Source: Antilocapra americana
Taxonomy: Eukaryota; Chordata; Mammalia; Artiodactyla; Antilocapridae
Reading direction: 5' to 3'
DNA: 64,000 nt
Assembly: GCA_007570785.1 (NCBI GenBank)
Contig: ML660777.1
Coordinates: forward strand, 7,912,866-7,976,865
Below the pieces are notes generated by a model. It was not told the DNA's origin. It made no database searches and saw only the letters and a list, made by a program, of their open reading frames with translations. The first letter of the stretch is position 1; the number at the start of each line of letters is the position of its first letter. Of this stretch, positions 59,755 to 64,000 are shown piece by piece. The translations under genes were made by a program, and so were the position numbers.

Positions 59755-61070
59755 TGCAGTAGGATGTAGAGAAATGGAAGGTCTAAATATACTCTCAGAA
59801 ACAACAGAGGATGTGGTGAAAGGAAATTGGAAAGAGAATCATAAATTTATTAAAGATATATGCTAAATTTGACTGGCTCATTTGCCTAAGAGAACCTGAG
59901 AAAGAGAAACAGCTTGGAGGAGACCTCCTGGAGTAGAACAAATCACAGATACTGACCTGTGCAATCATTCTTCAAAGGAACCTACATTTGAATTAGTCTG
60001 TGAAACTGACTATGACCAGAGCATTGTTGAAAATGATAAAGCCGACAACTATTAATTACTGGATCTCAATAGTGTGTAATCACAAATAATGGATCTTAAC
60101 ACAGTTCAAAGAAAGAAATAGTCAAAGAAAAAAGTCAAAGAAAGCCCTGCAAAAACAATCATTTTTCCAAAATTGACTCAGAGTGCACCTTTAGATACAA
60201 CATCAAAAATTCAATAATGAGAGAACAAAATAGATTTAACTAAAATAATTCAGCCAGTCCCTTAGCAAATAAGCAAGCAAATAAAAATAACAAGTTCGGA
60301 GTCAGAGGGTTACACTACCTGGAGTTGCTACAAAGTTGTTGCCATATATTATCTAAAATGTCCAGTTTTCAACAAAATTTCTAGGACATCCAAAGAAATA
60401 AAAAACTGACTCATACAACATAAAAAAATCAACATGCAACAGAAACTGCCTGTGAGAGTATCCTAATGTAGCATTTAAGAAAAAAGACTTCAAAGTAAAC
60501 ATTTTAAACATATTCAGAGAAATAAAGGAAAGTATGATTAAAGAAGGAAAGTATGCTGACAATAACTAGATAGAAATTGTGTTACAAAAGAACCAAATGG
60601 AAATTCTACAGTTGAAAAGTAAAACTGAGATGAAAAATGAACCAGAAGAGCTCAACTGCAGATTTATGTGCTTGAATTAGTGAATTTGAAAACAGATGAA
60701 TAGAAACAATGCAAGCTGAAGAGGAAAAAGGAAAACTTCAGAAAAATGTGAACGACACTAAGCACAACACACACATAATGGAAATATCAAAAATAGAAAT
60801 GAAAGAAAGAAAGAGAAAAAGTACTCAATGAAATGATGGCAGAAAACTTCCAGATTTTGTTGTAGAACAGTTATCTACACATCCAGAGAATATAATAAAC
60901 TCCAAGAAAGGTAAGGGCAAAGAGATTCACAAACATATATATCATAATTAAAATACCAAAAGTCAGAGGCAAGGAGAAATTCTTGAAGGCAGTACAAGAA
61001 AAATGACTCATCATTTACAAGGGAAGCCCAATAAAATTAACAGACCCCTTGTCAGAAAATTCTGAAAGAG

Positions 61071-61814
61071 ATGGGAATACCAGAGCACCTGATCTGCCTC
61101 TTGAGAAACTTGGATGCAGGTCAGGAAGCAACAGTTAGAACTGGACGTGGAACAACAGACTGGTTCCAAATAGGAAAAAGAGTACACCGAGGCTGTATAT
61201 TGTCATTGTGCTTATTTAACTTATATGCAGAATACATCATGAGAAACGGTGGGCTGGAGGAAGCACAAGCTGGAATCAAGATTGCCAGGAGATACATCAA
61301 TAACCTCAGATATGCAGATGACACCACCCTTATGGCAGAAAGTGAAGAAGAACTAAAGAGCCTCTTGGTGAAAGTGAAAGAGGAGAGTGAAAAAGTTGGC
61401 TTAAAGTTCAACATACAGAAAATTAAGATCATGGCATCTGGTCCCATCACTTCATGGCAAATAGATGGGGAAACAGTGGAAACAGAAGCTGACTTTATTT
61501 TTAGGGGCTCTAAAATCACTGCAGATGGTGATTGCAGACATGAAATTAAAATATGCTTACTCCTCGGAGAAGGAAGAGGCAACCCACTCCAGTGTTCTTG
61601 CCTGGAGAATCCCAGGGACAGGGGAGCCTGGTGGGCTGGTGTCTATGGGGTCCCACAGAGTCAGACACGACTGAAGCGACTTAGCAGCAGCAGTAGCACT
61701 CCTTGGAATGAAAGTTATGACCAACCTAGACAGCATATTAAAAAGCAGAGATGTTACCTTGTCAACAAAGGTCCGTCTCGTCAAGGCTATGGTTTTTCCA
61801 GTAGTCATGTATGA
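61071..61814 (+). pseudogene. BovB RT remnant reading through a SINE, 247 codons
   Basis: The open segment keeps motif C YADD (residues 81-84) and a damaged motif B (RGCILSL at 40-46, family QGCILSP). Residues to about 165 are BovB. About 167-210 are translated BOV-A2 (with a run of serines from the CAG/AGC tail). The remainder is BovB in the wrong frame, so the frame after the SINE is not RT. No N-terminal RT half or endonuclease. Not functional. Confidence 0.92.
61569..61697 (+). mobile_element. BOV-A2 SINE inside BovB
   Basis: One sense A unit (gaaggaagaggcaacccact to gaagcgacttagcagcagca). Flanks actcctcgga (61559-61568) and actccttgga (61698-61707) are BovB sequence differing at one base, a target-site duplication. 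The youngest layer of the nest. Confidence 0.97.
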
Positions 61815-62511
61815 ATGTGAGAGTTGGACGGTGAAGAAAACTGAGAGCCAAAGAACTGATGATTTTTAGCTGTGGTGTTCGAGAAGACTCTTGAGAGTCC
61901 CTCGGACTGCAAGGAGATCCAACCAGTCCATCCTAAGGGAGATCAGTCCTGGGTATTCACTGGAAGGACTGATATTGAAGCTGAAGCTCCAGTACTTTAG
62001 CCACCTGATGCGAAGAGCTGACTCATTTGAAAAGATCCTGATTGGGAAAGATTGAGGGCAGAAGGAGAAGGAGACGACAGAGGATGAGATGATTAGATGG
62101 CATCACCGACTCAATGGACGGGAGTTTGGGTAAACTCCAGGAGTTGGTGATGAACAGGGAGGCCTCGCGTCCTGCGGTTCACGGGGTCACAAAGAGTCGG
62201 ACATGACTGGGCTAATGAACTGAACTGAACTATCAGAAAAAGTGAACGCTAGACCACAGTGAGTTAAAACATATTCAAAGTGCTCAAAGGATAATAACAC
62301 AACAAAAATCAAGATTTTTTATTTTTAATAAGATCAGAATTGATTGGTTTTTGATTTTGGATAAAGCTCACTCACCTTTAAAGAAATACTAAAGAAAATT
62401 CTTCATTTGAAAGCATTACAGGTGTACAGATAGTACCAGTAATGGTAATTAAGTAATAATAAAACAGAAATATACATTTTCTCACTGTCTTAATTGATTC
62501 AAAAAGCAAGT

Positions 62512-63046
62512 TTATCCAGAGTGAAGTAAGCCAGAAGCAAAAACAACAATACAGTATATTAACGCATATNNNNNNNNNNNNNNNNNNNNNNNNNNNNNNN
62601 NNNNNNNNNNNNNNNNNNNNNNNNNNNNNNNNNNNNNNNNNNNNNNNNNNNNNNNNNNNNNNNNNNNNNGAAGTAAGCCAGAAGCAAAAACAACAATACA
62701 GTATATTAACGCATATTTATGGAATTTAGAAAGACAGTAAGGAGAACCCAACATGCGAGACAGCAAAAGGAACGCAGATGTATAGAATAGACTCGTGGAC
62801 TTTGTGGATGAGGGTAAGGGTGGGATGATATGGGAGAAGGGCATTGAAGCATGTTAATTGTCATGTGTCTAATCAATCGCCAGCCCAGGATTGATGCTCG
62901 GGACTGGTGCAGCGAGATTTCCCGGGGGGGAGGGAGGAGGGAGGGGGGACCCGGAGGGGAAGCATATGTAAACCCATGGTGATATCATGACAATGTATGG
63001 CAAAAACAATAAAAAAAAAAATTAAATAAATAAATAAAATAAAATA
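62512..63046 (+). mobile_element. Young bovine-type L1 3' end containing an assembly gap
   Basis: 5'-truncated L1: starts ttatccagagtgaagtaag, has the 3' UTR (gaacgcagatgtatagaata), a G-rich tract (62,920-62,955), aacccatggtgatatcatga, and an A-rich tail. Target duplication aaaaagcaagt is exact at 62501-62511 and 63047-63057. The 100-N gap is inside it, and 47 bp are repeated on the two sides of the gap. Confidence 0.95.
62570..62669. other. Assembly gap, exactly 100 N
   Basis: A placeholder gap. The 47 bases before it (62523-62569) are identical to the 47 bases after it (62670-62716), so the true gap may be zero or negative. Confidence 0.98.
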
Positions 63047-63130
63047 AAAAAGCAAGTGAATAAAACAATGCATACACATGTTTTATTGAGCCTTTATCAT
63101 GTAGAAGTGAAATATATTTGCCCTTGTGCT

Positions 63131-63450
63131 GTGCTTGGTCACTCAGTCCTGTCCAGCTCTTGGTGACATCATCCACTGCAGCCAGCCAGACTCCTATGTC
63201 CATGGAGATTCTCCAGGCGAGAATACTGGAAGAGATTGCCTTGCCTTCCTCCAGGGAATCTTCCTAACCAGGAATTGAACCCAGGTCTCTGCATTGAGGG
63301 CAGATTCTTTACCCACTGAGTCACCAGGAATGTCCAAGAATAAGGAGTAGATACTCTACCCCTTCTCCAGGGTATCTTCCCAATCCAAGAATCAAACTGG
63401 GGTTTCCTGAATTGCTGGCAGATTTTTTACCAGCTGAGCTAACAAGGAAG
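63131..63450 (-). mobile_element. Bov-tA SINE with an extra tRNA-derived unit
   Basis: Antisense Bov-tA (tggtcactcagtcctgtcca to tttacccactgagtcaccag) followed by a second tRNA-derived unit (about 63,337-63,450) with tttcctgaattgctggcaga and ttaccagctgagctaacaag. Same build as 2,419-2,712. Possible 7-bp target duplication atttgcc (63116-63122, 63458-63464). Confidence 0.92.
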
Positions 63451-64000
63451 CACCTACATTTGCCAATAACAGCGTGAAAGTGGTGGTTGAGAGCAAGTAT
63501 TGAGTTAAGAAAGTGACCACGTATAAATAGTAACTTGAATCCACAAAACAAATGAAGGGAAACAGAAATGATAAATCAGAAGCTTTAATACAACAAAAGC
63601 TACATATAAAAAAATTCACAATGGTCTTTTTTGAAATTTTGCAGATTAAACATAATCACTGAATATGTAATAAAACTGCTTAACTTTTGGTTTCATTTAT
63701 AAAATAGATATTGATTTGGTACCAATGTGGCTTAAATTAGTCCAAATTAGTGAAAGTTAAAATCATTATTTATTCTTTTAAATATCAAATATTTTACTAA
63801 AATATGATTTTTTAGATTAACAGATGCAAAATTTCTTATTTTGGTTTCTATTGTTATATTAGGATAACCAACATAAAGTTAAAAAAATTCTTTAAATTGC
63901 ATTTTGAAGATGCACATACTGAAACAAGCCCTTACAGCAAATGATTTTTACTTACAAAATATATAACATATAGACTGAGTGTGATTATTTTACCTGTGCA
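63451..64000. other. AT-rich unique sequence to window end
   Basis: No gene or named repeat recognised. Confidence 0.45.

Larger units (their letters stand above)
61060..62232 (+). mobile_element. BovB LINE, 5'-truncated, inside L1M ORF1
   Basis: Starts in the RT domain (aattctgaaagagatgggaa) and ends with the actgaactgaac tail. Flanked by tcagaaaa at 61052-61059 and 62233-62240, which joins the two L1M halves and fits an 8-bp target duplication. Low divergence. It carries a BOV-A2 insertion. Confidence 0.96.
59755..62460 (+). mobile_element. L1M 5' region and ORF1, sense, split by BovB
   Basis: Sense L1M ORF1-like DNA: agacttcaaagtaaacattt (60,487), then tggaaattctacagttgaaa, then agctcaactgcagattta, then tggcagaaaacttccagatt, then tcatcatttacaagggaagc. 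After the BovB it continues with acatattcaaagtgctcaaa and aagaaatactaaagaaaatt, the ORF1 3' end. No open frame. The 5' limit is soft. Confidence 0.82.

Noticed and set aside
61121..61582. 153-codon minus-strand frame
   Set aside because: It is the antisense shadow of BovB reverse transcriptase.
62512..62844. 110-codon minus-strand frame spanning the gap
   Set aside because: Its middle is translated from Ns, and the rest is antisense L1.

Overview
The window is non-coding DNA from a ruminant (pecoran, most likely bovid) nuclear genome. The evidence is the repeat content. There are many BovB (RTE-clade) LINE copies, tRNA-derived Bov-tA SINEs, BOV-A2 SINEs ending in (CAG)n, CHR-2/ART2-type cetartiodactyl SINEs and bovine-type L1 3' ends. 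Beneath these lie older mammalian L1M/L1ME, MIR, L2, MaLR LTR and hAT fossils. The DNA is AT-rich, and I recognise no host exon, tRNA, rRNA or CRISPR array. The open reading frames of any length are mostly decayed BovB reverse transcriptase or its antisense, SINE read-through, or short unexplained frames. The window fits an intergenic or deep intronic stretch. Species cannot be assigned from what I see.

Layout. 1-8 kb: three BovB fragments (1-608, 4315-5274, 7280-8037) with Bov-tA/BOV-A SINEs between and inside them. 8.5-12.6 kb: an old antisense L1 (ORF2 into ORF1) next to an L1ME 3' end, broken by SINEs and antisense BovB pieces. 12.9-19 kb: mostly unique DNA with an L1ME 3' end (17.0-18.0 kb) split by a Bov-tA; a relatively complex unique block lies at 14.6-15.1 kb. 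19.2-20.7 kb: the longest plus-strand BovB with an open YADD-bearing segment. 22.2-25.8 kb: antisense MaLR LTRs, a bovine-type L1 3' end and an antisense L1 3' end. 26.9-32.6 kb: MaLR LTRs, an antisense BovB inside a 47-bp direct repeat, a hAT fossil, a full dimeric BOV-A2 and a MIR. 33-44.4 kb: SINEs, another MaLR LTR, a 3.5-kb repeat-poor stretch and a BovB. 46.3-51.2 kb: an antisense L1 facing a sense L1 ORF1 that carries an antisense BovB. 53.5-55.6 kb: a BovB inside an MLT1-like LTR. 59-63.5 kb: a young 5'-inverted L1, a nested L1M > BovB > BOV-A2 stack, a 100-N assembly gap inside a young L1, and a Bov-tA with an extra tRNA-derived unit.

The interesting biology is mobile-element history, not a gene system. 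It includes nested insertions with readable target-site duplications, one clean twin-priming inversion, one unusually long target duplication, and a probable assembly artefact at the gap. I found no convincing new gene system. Element names come from recalled consensus features, not a database search; boundaries are generally good to about 5-20 bp where a target duplication is given and looser elsewhere.
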